Below, piece after piece: positions 1 through 8,571 of a stretch of 64,000 bases of DNA. Location: positions 930,001 through 994,000 of the forward strand of contig NZ_JACBXU010000001.1 of the NCBI RefSeq assembly GCF_013415305.1, read 5' to 3'. Within the stretch, counting starts at the first letter, position 1, and each line of letters opens with the position of its first letter. Under the pieces are notes generated by a model. That model was not told where the DNA came from. It saw nothing but the letters and a program-made list of their open reading frames with translations, and did not search any database. The position numbers were made by a program, and so were the translations under genes. Origin of the DNA: Pantoea sp. WMus005. Lineage in GTDB: Bacteria > Pseudomonadota > Gammaproteobacteria > Enterobacterales > Enterobacteriaceae.

Positions 1-193
1 CTTTACTCTGGCGATTGCCCTCTTTGCGTTCTGTTGCTGGCTGCTGTTCCGGGCGGCGCCGTTGATGGTGCGTATTCTGGGTCAGACCGGGATCAATGTT
101 ATCACCCGCATCATGGGACTGTTACTCATGGCGCTGGGTATTGAGTTTGTGGTCACTGGAATGAAGTCCATTTTTCCTGGACTGCTTAATTAG
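1..193 (+). CDS. ychE: YchE, MarC-family inner-membrane protein (3' end only)
   Basis: The window opens inside this gene; 63 codons remain and end at TAG 191-193. The residual protein is strongly hydrophobic with two membrane segments and the sequence GQTGINVITRIMGLLLMA, which is typical of the last transmembrane helices of MarC/YchE proteins. Function in the family is unknown. The identification also rests on position, because ychE lies directly upstream of oppA in E. coli, as it does here. The 5' part is outside the window. Confidence 0.8.
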   Translation, partial: FTLAIALFAFCCWLLFRAAPLMVRILGQTGINVITRIMGLLLMALGIEFVVTGMKSIFPGLLN

Positions 194-231
194 AAGCTCA
201 CTTATTTCAGGCAGTGAAGTGAGTGCGTGAG

Positions 232-271
232 TCGTAATGGTGCAACCGGGCCTTTTCCTGCACCATTACGA
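232..271. repeat. Inverted repeat downstream of ychE
   Basis: Arms 233-244 (CGTAATGGTGCA) and 259-270 are perfect reverse complements around a 14-base loop, and one further T-A pair extends the stem. It lies 40 bases after the ychE stop. No T tract follows on either strand, so it is not a textbook intrinsic terminator. It could be a rho-dependent or processed mRNA 3' end, or a protein site. Confidence 0.6.
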
Positions 272-641
272 TGCAATTATTCGTAATGCTTAACAGAAAC
301 ATTCGATTATAAATTTCATTACTGCGTGCTGGCTCACAGAATTTTTTCCGCTAAATAATGTCACTATTTTCACACGATATTCTCCTATTCATTTTTCAGT
401 CTGCCTCATAATCTGCCAGATTAAGGTTGGTGGTCTGAATTTCATCGCGTTCCAGCCAGTTTCCCCAATATAAATGCCAAAAGAGGCATGATTTTTCGCC
501 ACATGCCGCACTGAAAAAGGGTTTCCCGCTAAATCGCCTATTTTTCATATTGATATGATATTTTCAGGACGAAAATTAACACTTCCGCTGCCAGACATCT
601 CATGATAAAAGAGAATTAGTTAACATTTTCGTTATTTTGCT

Positions 642-669
642 TTGGCGCCCCTTTACTGCTTCTGATAAT
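642..669 (+). promoter_or_regulatory. Possible sigma-70 promoter for the first oppA-type gene
   Basis: TTGGCG at 642-647 and GATAAT at 664-669, with TG just before the -10 and a 16-base spacer. It is about 100 bases ahead of the start at 766. The -35 match is partial, so this is only a candidate. Confidence 0.3.
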
Positions 670-765
670 TTTTGGCCCAACGTGATTTTTTTTCTCCTAA
701 AGCCCAAAGTGAGAACGCTTTTTGCTTAAGCCTATCGGGATACTTAAATAAGGTTGGCGTTTCGG

Positions 766-2400
766 ATGATTGGGATAAAGAATTTACAGCAACAGCGGTC
801 AACACTCGCAGGTGTTCTGTTCATGGCTTTTTCGCCGGCTTATGCCGCCACCGTTCCGCCGGGAACGACACTGGCCGCACAACAGCAGATCGTGATTAAT
901 AACGGAAGTGAAGTCTCCTCGCTGGATCCGCATAAAACTGAAGGCGTGCCGGAATCCAATGTTATTCACAACCTGCTGGATGGCCTGGTTAACACCGACA
1001 ACAGCGGTCAGGTCGTGCCTGGGGTCGCTAAAAGCTGGGAAAATCCGCAACCCACCGTCTGGATTTTTAATCTGCGTGATGATGCGAAGTGGAGCAATGG
1101 TGAGCCGGTGACAGCCGCTGATTTCGTTTATAGCTGGCGTCGGCTGGTGGACCCGAAAACCGCATCGCCATACTCGAGCTATCCGCAGGCCGCCCATTTT
1201 GCCAATATCGATGCCATCCTTGCCGGTAAAGCATCACCCGATCAACTGGGCGTAAAAGCGCTGGATGCTCATCGGCTGCAGATTACCCTGAGCGAACCGG
1301 TGCCTTACCTGGTGGCGATGTTAGCGCATACGGCGATGAAACCGGTTTATGCACCAGCTATTAAGCAGTGGGGCGACGCCTGGACCCGTCCCGGTCACTA
1401 CATCGGTAATGGCGCTTATACACTGGGCGACTGGGTGGTGAATGAAAAAATCGTCGTGAAGCGCAATCCTCAATACTGGGATAATGCACATACAGTCATT
1501 GAGCAGGGGACCTTCCTGCCGATTGCTTCTGAAAACAGTGATATCAACCGTTACCGCAGCGGCGGCACAGACATCACCAACAGTGCGGTGCCGCCGGAGA
1601 TGTTTGGCAAGCTGCGCAAAGAGCTGGGCGATGAAGTGAAGGTTAGCCCGCTGCTTTGCACCTTCTACTATGAAATTAACAACAAAAAAGCACCGTTCAC
1701 CGATGCCCGGGTGCGTGCCGCGCTGAAAATGACCCTCGATCGCGAGGTGATTGCCAATAAGATCATGGCCCAGGGGCAGATTCCGGCTTTCAGCCTGACA
1801 CCGCCTTTCACCGCTGGCATAAAACTCACGCCGCCCGTCTGGTTCACCTGGACGCAGGCGCAACGTAATGAAGCCGCTAAGAAGCTGTTGGCCGAGGCCG
1901 GTTTTGATGCCGCCCATCCGCTGACCTTTACGTTGCTCTATAACACCTCTGATCAGAACAAACGACAGGCGATTGCGGCCGCATCGATGTGGCAAAAAAA
2001 CCTGGGTGCGAAAGTGACGCTGCAGAATCAGGAGTGGAAAACCATGCTGGAGACACGTCATCAGGCGCAGTATGACGTGGTCCGTGCTACCTGGTGTGCT
2101 GATTACAATGAGCCCTCTACTTTCCTGAACATGCTGATCAGCAACGCTTCAATTAACACCGCGTTTTACAGCAGCGCGACCTTTGATCGTCTGATGGCAG
2201 AGACGCTGACGGCGGGTAGCGAGGCGCAGCGCGCCGGGCTGTATCAGCAGGCTGAAACACAACTCGACAAAGACTCACCAATTGTGCCAGTTTACTACCG
2301 CGTAAGTGTGCGCCTGGTAAAGCCCTGGGTTGGCGGCTTTACGGGCAAAGACCCGCAGGACATGACAGACCTGAAGTACTATTTCATCAAAAAACACTGA
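766..2400 (+). CDS. OppA-like periplasmic oligopeptide-binding protein, first of two tandem copies
   Basis: Extracellular solute-binding protein family 5, 544 residues from ATG 766. The N-terminus is a Sec signal peptide ending AYA just before ATVPPG. It aligns along its whole length with the OppA encoded next to it, sharing blocks such as SLDPHK, KWSNGEPVTAADFVYSW, LLYNTSD and WCADYNEP, but differs at many other positions, so it is a diverged paralogue. A TTG at 754 is in frame but sits directly on the AAGG at 750-753. ATG 766 leaves a 12-base gap to that weak Shine-Dalgarno. The product should deliver peptides to the OppBCDF permease encoded downstream. Different peptide specificity, or an MppA-like murein-peptide role, is inference. 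Confidence 0.85.
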   Translation: MIGIKNLQQQRSTLAGVLFMAFSPAYAATVPPGTTLAAQQQIVINNGSEVSSLDPHKTEGVPESNVIHNLLDGLVNTDNSGQVVPGVAKSWENPQPTVWIFNLRDDAKWSNGEPVTAADFVYSWRRLVDPKTASPYSSYPQAAHFANIDAILAGKASPDQLGVKALDAHRLQITLSEPVPYLVAMLAHTAMKPVYAPAIKQWGDAWTRPGHYIGNGAYTLGDWVVNEKIVVKRNPQYWDNAHTVIEQGTFLPIASENSDINRYRSGGTDITNSAVPPEMFGKLRKELGDEVKVSPLLCTFYYEINNKKAPFTDARVRAALKMTLDREVIANKIMAQGQIPAFSLTPPFTAGIKLTPPVWFTWTQAQRNEAAKKLLAEAGFDAAHPLTFTLLYNTSDQNKRQAIAAASMWQKNLGAKVTLQNQEWKTMLETRHQAQYDVVRATWCADYNEPSTFLNMLISNASINTAFYSSATFDRLMAETLTAGSEAQRAGLYQQAETQLDKDSPIVPVYYRVSVRLVKPWVGGFTGKDPQDMTDLKYYFIKKH

Positions 2401-2464
2401 TCTGATCGCCTGTTCGGCGAGACAGACGGATAGCGCATCAGCGTACAGACCCTTTTGGGTCAAT

Positions 2465-2487
2465 CTCCCTGGTTACAGGCCAGGGAG
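2465..2487 (+). other. Hairpin in the oppA leader
   Basis: CTCCCTGG at 2465-2472 pairs with CCAGGGAG at 2480-2487 (8 bp, 7-base loop), just after a smaller GACCC/GGGTC hairpin near 2447-2460. Both lie in the 153-base gap between the two oppA-type genes. There is no T tract, so a leader RNA structure is more likely than a terminator. Confidence 0.4.
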
Positions 2488-2553
2488 CCTGGAGACGGGG
2501 GACACCGGGGCAGGACAGCGCCGCGGTGACGATAATAAAACTGGAGTGTAATA

Positions 2554-4194
2554 ATGAACAACATCACGAAAAAAAGCCTGATTGCAGCGGGCGTGTTCGC
2601 CGCAGTAAGTACCCTGGCAGGGAATGCGGCATTCGCGGCAACCGTGCCTGCGGGCGTTGAGCTGGCCGCAAAACAGGAGCTGATTCGCGGTAATGGCGAT
2701 GAAGTCCAGTCGCTCGACCCGCACAAAATTGAAGGCGTGCCTGAAGACAACGTGGCGCGCGATCTTTATGAAGGTCTGCTGGTCAATGACAGCAACGGTA
2801 AACCCATCCCGGCCGTAGCGGAAAGTTACGAAAACAAAGATTTCAAAGTGTGGACTTTCCACTTACGTAAAAATGCCAAATGGTCCAATGGTGAGCCGGT
2901 TACCGCGCAGGACTTCGTTTACAGCTGGGAGCGTCTGGTCGATCCTAAAACTGCTTCACCGTACGCCAGCTATCCGCAGTATGGTCATATCCTGAACGTC
3001 GATGACATCATCGCCGGGAAAAAACCGATTACCGATCTGGGCGTAAAAGCCCTGGACGATCACACACTGGAAGTCACGCTGAGTGAGCCTGTTCCCTACT
3101 TTGATAAACTGTTGATCAACTCCGTCATGTCACCGGTTTACAAGCCGGCGATTGAGAAGTTTGGCGATCAGTGGACGCAGCCCCAGAACTGGGTCGGCAA
3201 CGGCGCCTTTAAACTGGACGCGCACGTCATCAACGAGCGTATTACTCTGGTGCGTAACCCGAACTACTGGGACAACGAACACACTGTGCTGAACAAAGTC
3301 ACCTTCCTGCCAATCAGTTCTGAAGTCAGTGACGTTAACCGTTACTTCTCTGAGAACGGCAGCGACATGACCTATAACAATCTGCCAATTGAGCTGTTCA
3401 AGAAGCTGCAGCGTGACAACGGTAAAGAGCTGCACGTTGATCCTTATCTCTGCACCTACTACTACGAAATCAACAATCAGAAAGCACCATTTACCGATCC
3501 TCGCGTGCGCGCAGCCCTGAAGCTGGGTCTGGATCGTGACATCATGGTGAACAAAGTACTGGCGCAGGGGCAAAAGCCGGCATACAGCTACACGCCACCA
3601 TCAACCGATGGCATGGACATTCTGCCGCCAGACTGGTTCAAATGGTCACAGGACAAACGTAATGCCGAAGCGAAAAAGCTGCTGGCTGAAGCTGGCTACA
3701 CCGCCGATAAACCGCTGACCTTTAACCTGCTCTATAACACCTCCGATCTGCACAAGAAGCTGGCGATTGCTGCCTCGTCGATCTGGAAGAAAAACATCGG
3801 CGTGAACATCAAGCTGGAAAACCAGGAATGGAAAACCTTCCTGGATACCCGTCATCAGGGTAACTACGATGTGTCCCGTGCGGCCTGGTGTGCGGACTAC
3901 AACGAACCGACGTCCTTCCTGAACACGATGTTGTCTAACAGCAGCAGTAACACCTCGCACTATAAGAGCGATGCGTTTGACAAAGTGATTCGCGACGCGA
4001 TTAAGGCTCCGGATGCTAAAGCGCGCGCTGCGGATTATCAGCAGGCCGAGCAGATTATGGATAAAGACAGCACCATCGTACCGGTTTACTACTATGTGAA
4101 TACGCGTCTGGTGAAACCGTATGTCGGTGGTTATACCGGTAAAGATCCCCTGGATAAAACGCTGGATAAAGACTTCTACATTATCAAACACTAA
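2554..4194 (+). CDS. oppA: OppA, periplasmic oligopeptide-binding protein
   Basis: Solute-binding subunit of the oligopeptide ABC importer, 546 residues, about the size of E. coli OppA (543). The start MNNITKKSLIAAG has a good ribosome site (CTGGAG, about 8 bases upstream) and begins a signal peptide ending AFAATVPAG. The long blocks typical of OppA are present: SLDPHKIEGVPE, LCTYYYEINNQKAPF, SLAIAASS-type segments and WCADYNEPTSFLNTMLSNSS. It is the second of two tandem copies and directly precedes oppB. A stem-loop with a T tract after the gene suggests oppA is made in excess of the membrane and ATPase subunits. Confidence 0.95.
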   Translation: MNNITKKSLIAAGVFAAVSTLAGNAAFAATVPAGVELAAKQELIRGNGDEVQSLDPHKIEGVPEDNVARDLYEGLLVNDSNGKPIPAVAESYENKDFKVWTFHLRKNAKWSNGEPVTAQDFVYSWERLVDPKTASPYASYPQYGHILNVDDIIAGKKPITDLGVKALDDHTLEVTLSEPVPYFDKLLINSVMSPVYKPAIEKFGDQWTQPQNWVGNGAFKLDAHVINERITLVRNPNYWDNEHTVLNKVTFLPISSEVSDVNRYFSENGSDMTYNNLPIELFKKLQRDNGKELHVDPYLCTYYYEINNQKAPFTDPRVRAALKLGLDRDIMVNKVLAQGQKPAYSYTPPSTDGMDILPPDWFKWSQDKRNAEAKKLLAEAGYTADKPLTFNLLYNTSDLHKKLAIAASSIWKKNIGVNIKLENQEWKTFLDTRHQGNYDVSRAAWCADYNEPTSFLNTMLSNSSSNTSHYKSDAFDKVIRDAIKAPDAKARAADYQQAEQIMDKDSTIVPVYYYVNTRLVKPYVGGYTGKDPLDKTLDKDFYIIKH

Positions 4195-4217
4195 TAGCAT
4201 TCAGGCTATCAGCAGTG

Positions 4218-4241
4218 GCGGCGCGTCTCGCGCCGCTTTTT
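4218..4241 (+). terminator. Intrinsic terminator/attenuator between oppA and oppB
   Basis: GCGGCGCG (4218-4225) pairs with CGCGCCGC (4229-4236) around TCT, followed by five Ts. Because oppB starts only 44 bases later on the same strand, the structure probably lowers rather than abolishes read-through into oppBCDF. Confidence 0.75.
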
Positions 4242-4284
4242 ACTTTTTTATATGTTGTGATGCAACAGCCTGGTAGGTACGGCA

Positions 4285-5205
4285 ATGTTAAAATTCATCC
4301 TGCGTCGCTTGCTTGAAGCGCTTCCGACGCTGTTCGTCCTGATCACCATCTCCTTCTTTATGATGCGCCTGGCTCCCGGCAGCCCGTTTACCGGCGAGCG
4401 AACCCTGGCCCCGGAAGTGATGGCCAACATTGAGGCGAAATATCACCTCAACGATCCCATTGGTAAGCAATATGTTGATTACCTGTTGCAGCTGGCGCAT
4501 GGCGATTTCGGCCCTTCGTTTAAATACAAAGATTATTCTGTCAACTATCTGGTTGCGCATGCGTTCCCGGTCTCAGCCAAACTCGGCCTGGCCGCGTTCC
4601 TGCTGGCGGTGATACTGGGCGTTACGGCGGGCGTGATTGCCGCGCTGAAACAGAACAGCGTGTGGGACTTCGTGGTCATGGGGGTGGCAATGACCGGCGT
4701 GGTGATACCCAGTTTCGTGGTCGCGCCGCTGCTGGTGTTACTGTTCGCCATCACCCTGAAATGGCTGCCTGGCGGCGGCTGGAATGGCGGCCAGTGGAAT
4801 TACATGCTGCTGCCGATGGTGGCGCTGTCGCTGGCTTATATCGCCAGTATCGCGCGTATCACTCGTGGATCGATGATTGAAGTGATGCACTCCAACTTCA
4901 TCCGCACTGCACGCGCTAAAGGCTTACCGCTGCGTCGCATTGTGCTGCGACATGCGCTGAAACCCGCGCTGCTGCCCGTTATTTCTTATATGGGACCGGC
5001 CTTTGTGGGCATCATCACCGGCTCGATGGTGATCGAGTCGATCTACGGTCTGCCGGGTATCGGTCAGCTGTTTGTAAACGGTGCGCTAAACCGTGACTAC
5101 TCACTGGTGATGAGCCTGACCATTCTGGTCGGTTTACTGACCATTCTGTTTAACGCGATTGTTGACGTGCTCTATGCCGTTATCGATCCAAAAATTCGTT
5201 ACTGA
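4285..5205 (+). CDS. oppB: OppB, oligopeptide ABC transporter permease
   Basis: Inner-membrane permease subunit, 306 residues, the same length as E. coli OppB. Six hydrophobic segments are visible. The ABC-permease EAA loop near residues 200-225 (RTARAKGLPLRRIVLRHAL) contacts the ATPases. It opens the oppBCDF cluster; the gap to oppC is 14 bases. Confidence 0.95.
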   Translation: MLKFILRRLLEALPTLFVLITISFFMMRLAPGSPFTGERTLAPEVMANIEAKYHLNDPIGKQYVDYLLQLAHGDFGPSFKYKDYSVNYLVAHAFPVSAKLGLAAFLLAVILGVTAGVIAALKQNSVWDFVVMGVAMTGVVIPSFVVAPLLVLLFAITLKWLPGGGWNGGQWNYMLLPMVALSLAYIASIARITRGSMIEVMHSNFIRTARAKGLPLRRIVLRHALKPALLPVISYMGPAFVGIITGSMVIESIYGLPGIGQLFVNGALNRDYSLVMSLTILVGLLTILFNAIVDVLYAVIDPKIRY

Positions 5206-5219
5206 TTGCGGAGTTCGCC

Positions 5220-6128
5220 ATGATGTTAAGTAAGAAAAACAGCGAAGCTCTTGATGCGTTCAGTGAGAAGCTGGAAGTAGAAGGGCGTAGTCTCTGGCAG
5301 GACGCGCGTCGTCGTTTTATCCACAACCGTGCAGCCTTAATCAGCCTGCTGGTGTTGTTAGTGATCACGCTGTTCGTGATTTTTGCCCCGATGCTGGCGC
5401 ATTTCACTTACGATGATACCGACTGGTCAATGATGTCCTCACCGCCCGATACCACATCCGGTCACTGGTTCGGCACCGATTCATCGGGACGTGACATACT
5501 GGTCCGTGTGGCCATCGGGGGTCGTATCTCACTGATGGTGGGCGTAGCGTCTGCGCTGATCGCAGTGATCGTCGGTACGCTGTATGGCTCAGTTGCCGGT
5601 TACCTGGGCGGCAAAACCGACTCGGTGATGATGCGTATTCTGGAAATCCTCAACTCCTTCCCGTTTATGTTCTTCGTCATCCTGCTGGTAACCTTCTTTG
5701 GCCGCAACATCCTGCTGATTTTTGCCGCTATCGGCATGGTCTCATGGCTGGATATGGCGCGTATTGTGCGCGGCCAGACGCTGAGTCTGAAGCGCAAAGA
5801 GTTCATTGAAGCGGCGCATGTCGGTGGGGTATCAACCTGGAAAATCGTGGTGCGTCACATCGTACCGAACGTTCTGGGTGTGGTGGTGGTTTATGCCTCG
5901 CTGCTGGTACCGAGTATGATCCTGTTTGAATCCTTCCTGAGTTTCCTGGGTCTGGGTACACAGGAGCCGCTGAGTAGCTGGGGCGCATTGCTCAGCGACG
6001 GGGCCAATTCGATGGAAGTGTCGCCGTGGCTGTTGCTCTATCCGGCAGGCTTCCTGGTGGTCACGCTGTTTTGTTTCAACTTTATTGGCGATGGCCTGCG
6101 TGATGCCCTCGACCCGAAAGATCGTTAA
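5220..6128 (+). CDS. oppC: OppC, oligopeptide ABC transporter permease
   Basis: Second permease subunit, 302 residues, full length. The start MMLSKKNSEALDAFSEKLEV matches the long cytoplasmic N-terminus of enterobacterial OppC. One membrane helix near 40-60 precedes the five-helix core, and the EAA loop is EAAHVGGVSTWKIVVRHI. It pairs with OppB to form the pore. The stop is 11 bases before oppD with a GGAG ribosome site between. Confidence 0.95.
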   Translation: MMLSKKNSEALDAFSEKLEVEGRSLWQDARRRFIHNRAALISLLVLLVITLFVIFAPMLAHFTYDDTDWSMMSSPPDTTSGHWFGTDSSGRDILVRVAIGGRISLMVGVASALIAVIVGTLYGSVAGYLGGKTDSVMMRILEILNSFPFMFFVILLVTFFGRNILLIFAAIGMVSWLDMARIVRGQTLSLKRKEFIEAAHVGGVSTWKIVVRHIVPNVLGVVVVYASLLVPSMILFESFLSFLGLGTQEPLSSWGALLSDGANSMEVSPWLLLYPAGFLVVTLFCFNFIGDGLRDALDPKDR

Positions 6129-6139
6129 GGAGTTTCCCG

Positions 6140-7156
6140 ATGACTATTCATGAATTCCAGCCAGCGATGGCGGCCCGCGCGGGAAGCGAACAGCTACTTA
6201 CGGTCAAAGATTTGCGCGTGACCTTTGGCACGCACGATGGGGATGTCACCGCCGTCAACGACCTGAACTTTTCGCTGCGCGCCGGTGAGACGCTGGGCAT
6301 TGTCGGCGAATCCGGTTCGGGCAAGTCACAAACCGCCTTTGCCCTGATGGGGCTGCTGGCAAAAAATGGTCGCATTGGCGGCTCAGCGATGTTCAACGGC
6401 AAAGAGATATTGAATCTGCCCGAGAACAAGCTCAATAAGCTGCGCGCCGAACAGATTGCGATGATCTTCCAGGACCCGATGACCTCGCTGAACCCCTATA
6501 TGCGGGTGGGCGAGCAGCTGATGGAAGTGCTTAAGCTGCACAAAGGGATGAACAGCGCGCAGGCGTTTGAAGAGTCGGTGAGAATGCTGGACGCGGTGAA
6601 AATGCCGGAAGCGCGCAAGCGCATGAAGATGTACCCGCATGAGTTCTCCGGCGGGATGCGTCAGCGCGTGATGATCGCCATGGCGTTGCTGTGCCGTCCT
6701 AAACTGCTGATTGCCGATGAGCCTACCACCGCGCTGGATGTCACGGTGCAGGCGCAGATTATGACGCTGCTCAACGACCTGAAGCGCGAGTTTAACACCG
6801 CCATTATCATGATCACACACGACCTCGGCGTGGTGGCAGGGATCTGCGACAAAGTGCTGGTGATGTATGCCGGACGTACCATGGAGTATGGCAGCGCCCG
6901 CGATGTCTTCTATCAGCCCGCCCATCCTTACTCGATTGGCCTGCTTAATGCGGTGCCGCGTCTGGATGCGATCGAAGGTGAAACCCTGACCACCATTCCG
7001 GGCAATCCTCCGAACCTGTTACGTCTGCCGCAGGGCTGTCCATTCCAGCCTCGTTGTCCGCACGCGATGGATATCTGCACCCAGGCACCGCCGCTGGAAC
7101 CCTTCGGCAATGGCCGTCTGCGCGCCTGCTTTAAGCCGGTGGAGGAGTTAGTATGA
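6140..7156 (+). CDS. oppD: OppD, oligopeptide ABC transporter ATPase
   Basis: Cytoplasmic ATPase, 338 residues. Walker A GESGSGKS is at about 56-63, the signature is FSGGMRQR, Walker B is LLIADEPTTALD and the switch His lies in MITHDLG. A C-terminal oligopeptide-transporter extension carries four Cys (CPFQPRCPHAMDIC region and a later Cys), a usual iron-sulfur or metal site in this subfamily. Its last four bases overlap the start of oppF (ATGA), which implies translational coupling; the two ATPases act as a heterodimer. Confidence 0.95.
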   Translation: MTIHEFQPAMAARAGSEQLLTVKDLRVTFGTHDGDVTAVNDLNFSLRAGETLGIVGESGSGKSQTAFALMGLLAKNGRIGGSAMFNGKEILNLPENKLNKLRAEQIAMIFQDPMTSLNPYMRVGEQLMEVLKLHKGMNSAQAFEESVRMLDAVKMPEARKRMKMYPHEFSGGMRQRVMIAMALLCRPKLLIADEPTTALDVTVQAQIMTLLNDLKREFNTAIIMITHDLGVVAGICDKVLVMYAGRTMEYGSARDVFYQPAHPYSIGLLNAVPRLDAIEGETLTTIPGNPPNLLRLPQGCPFQPRCPHAMDICTQAPPLEPFGNGRLRACFKPVEELV

Positions 7157-8154
7157 GCACCGTAGCTGAAAAAAGAGTGTTACTGGAAATCGCCGATCTC
7201 AAGGTGCATTTCGACATCAAAGACGGCAAGCAGTGGTTCTGGCAGCCGTCAAAAACCCTTAAAGCGGTAGACGGTGTCAGCCTGCGCCTCTATGAAGGGG
7301 AAACGCTGGGCGTGGTGGGCGAGTCTGGCTGCGGTAAATCGACGCTGGCACGCGCCATTATCGGCCTGGTAAAAGCTACAGACGGTCGTGTCGCCTGGTT
7401 AGGCCGCGATCTGCTGGGTCAGAGCGAAGAGGAGTGGCGTAAAGCCCGCAGCGATATCCAGATGATCTTCCAGGATCCGCTGGCGTCGCTAAACCCGCGT
7501 ATGACCATCGGCGACATCATCGCGGAGCCGCTGCGCACCTATCATCCGAAAATGGCGCGTCAGGAAGTTAAAGACCGCGTCAAAAATATGATGATGAAAG
7601 TGGGGCTGTTACCTAACCTGATTAACCGCTACCCGCATGAGTTCTCGGGTGGTCAGTGTCAGCGTATCGGTATTGCCCGCGCGCTGATTCTGGAGCCGAA
7701 GCTGATTATCTGTGATGAGCCGGTGTCCGCGCTGGACGTCTCGATCCAGGCGCAGGTGGTGAACCTGCTGCAGCAACTGCAGCGCGAAATGGGCTTATCC
7801 CTGATCTTCATCGCGCACGATCTGGCGGTAGTGAAACACATCTCTGACCGGGTGTTGGTGATGTATCTGGGTCATGCGGTGGAGCTGGGGACCTACAAAG
7901 AGGTCTACACCAATCCACAGCATCCTTACACCCGCGCGCTGATGTCTGCCGTGCCGATTCCCGATCCGGACAAGGAGAAGAACAAGCAGATTCAGCTGCT
8001 GGAAGGGGAGCTGCCGTCGCCGATCAATCCGCCATCAGGCTGCGTGTTCCGCACCCGCTGTCCGATTGCCGGCCCGGAGTGTGCCAAAACCCGGCCGTTG
8101 CTGGAAGGCAGTTTCCATCATGCGGTCTCCTGTCTGAAAGTCGACCCGCTATAA
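7153..8154 (+). CDS. oppF: OppF, oligopeptide ABC transporter ATPase
   Basis: Partner ATPase of OppD, 333 residues. Walker A GESGCGKS at about 56-63, signature FSGGQCQRIGIARAL, Walker B LIICDEPVSALD, and the C-terminal Cys-containing extension (GCVFRTRCPIAGPEC). It starts inside the end of oppD and closes the operon; a strong terminator follows within ten bases. Confidence 0.95.
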   Translation: MSTVAEKRVLLEIADLKVHFDIKDGKQWFWQPSKTLKAVDGVSLRLYEGETLGVVGESGCGKSTLARAIIGLVKATDGRVAWLGRDLLGQSEEEWRKARSDIQMIFQDPLASLNPRMTIGDIIAEPLRTYHPKMARQEVKDRVKNMMMKVGLLPNLINRYPHEFSGGQCQRIGIARALILEPKLIICDEPVSALDVSIQAQVVNLLQQLQREMGLSLIFIAHDLAVVKHISDRVLVMYLGHAVELGTYKEVYTNPQHPYTRALMSAVPIPDPDKEKNKQIQLLEGELPSPINPPSGCVFRTRCPIAGPECAKTRPLLEGSFHHAVSCLKVDPL

Positions 8155-8157
8155 TGC

Positions 8158-8186
8158 AAAACGCCGGGCAAATGCCCGGCGTTTTC
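8158..8186 (+). terminator. opp operon terminator
   Basis: ACGCCGGGCA (8161-8170) pairs with TGCCCGGCGT (8173-8182), followed by TTTTC. A-rich sequence flanks the left arm, so it may also serve yciU on the other strand. Confidence 0.9.
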
Positions 8187-8202
8187 TTATCTGATTTCAC
8201 GC

Positions 8203-8526
8203 TTACTCACGCCACAGGATATGGCAGAGCTTGTGATCTTTCTCGCGGCATAATAGCACGCGTGCAAAGACGTCGGTAATCGGTTCACCGTCCGCTTCAC
8301 CCAGCCCAATCACCACCTCGGCGAAAAAGTCCGGGTTCAGATCAAAATCGACATGATCTTTCCAGTCTTCAGACGGATCAAACAGCTCTGCGCCACCGCG
8401 CTCTTCGAACTGCAGATTGAAGAGAATGACGTCTGCCGGATCAAGATTGTCGACGGCCAGTTCGAGAAAGATATCGTAGGCTTGTTCCAGCGTTTCATCT
8501 TCGGTAAGGCGATTATTTAAATCCAT
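8203..8526 (-). CDS. yciU: YciU, HI1450-family dsDNA-mimic protein
   Basis: A 107-residue, strongly acidic protein with many Asp and Glu ([20 protein letters not shown]). This is the hallmark of the YciU/HI1450 family, whose structure resembles the charge pattern of duplex DNA. Its partner in the cell is not established. It lies between oppF and clsA exactly as in E. coli, 45 bases downstream of clsA on the same strand, so it is probably co-transcribed with it. Confidence 0.9.
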   Translation of the reverse strand: MDLNNRLTEDETLEQAYDIFLELAVDNLDPADVILFNLQFEERGGAELFDPSEDWKDHVDFDLNPDFFAEVVIGLGEADGEPITDVFARVLLCREKDHKLCHILWRE

Positions 8527-8571
8527 AGTCTGTCCTGTCGGCCTGCGGCCATGTACATAATCTGGCTCGTT

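Larger units (their letters stand above)
194..765. other. Long intergenic region ychE-oppA
   Basis: 572 bases without a convincing gene. It holds a 12-13 bp inverted repeat at 232-271, a short hairpin (ATGCC / GGCAT) at 474-489 followed by a short T tract, and a possible promoter near 642-669. The region is more AT-rich than the flanking genes. A long leader upstream of oppA is usual in enterobacteria, where oppA mRNA is a target of the GcvB small RNA; I could not verify a GcvB site here. Confidence 0.6.

Noticed and set aside
1321-2061. 246-codon minus-strand frame opposite the first oppA-type gene
   Set aside because: Antisense to a clear OppA homologue, no ribosome site and low-complexity His/Arg-rich translation.
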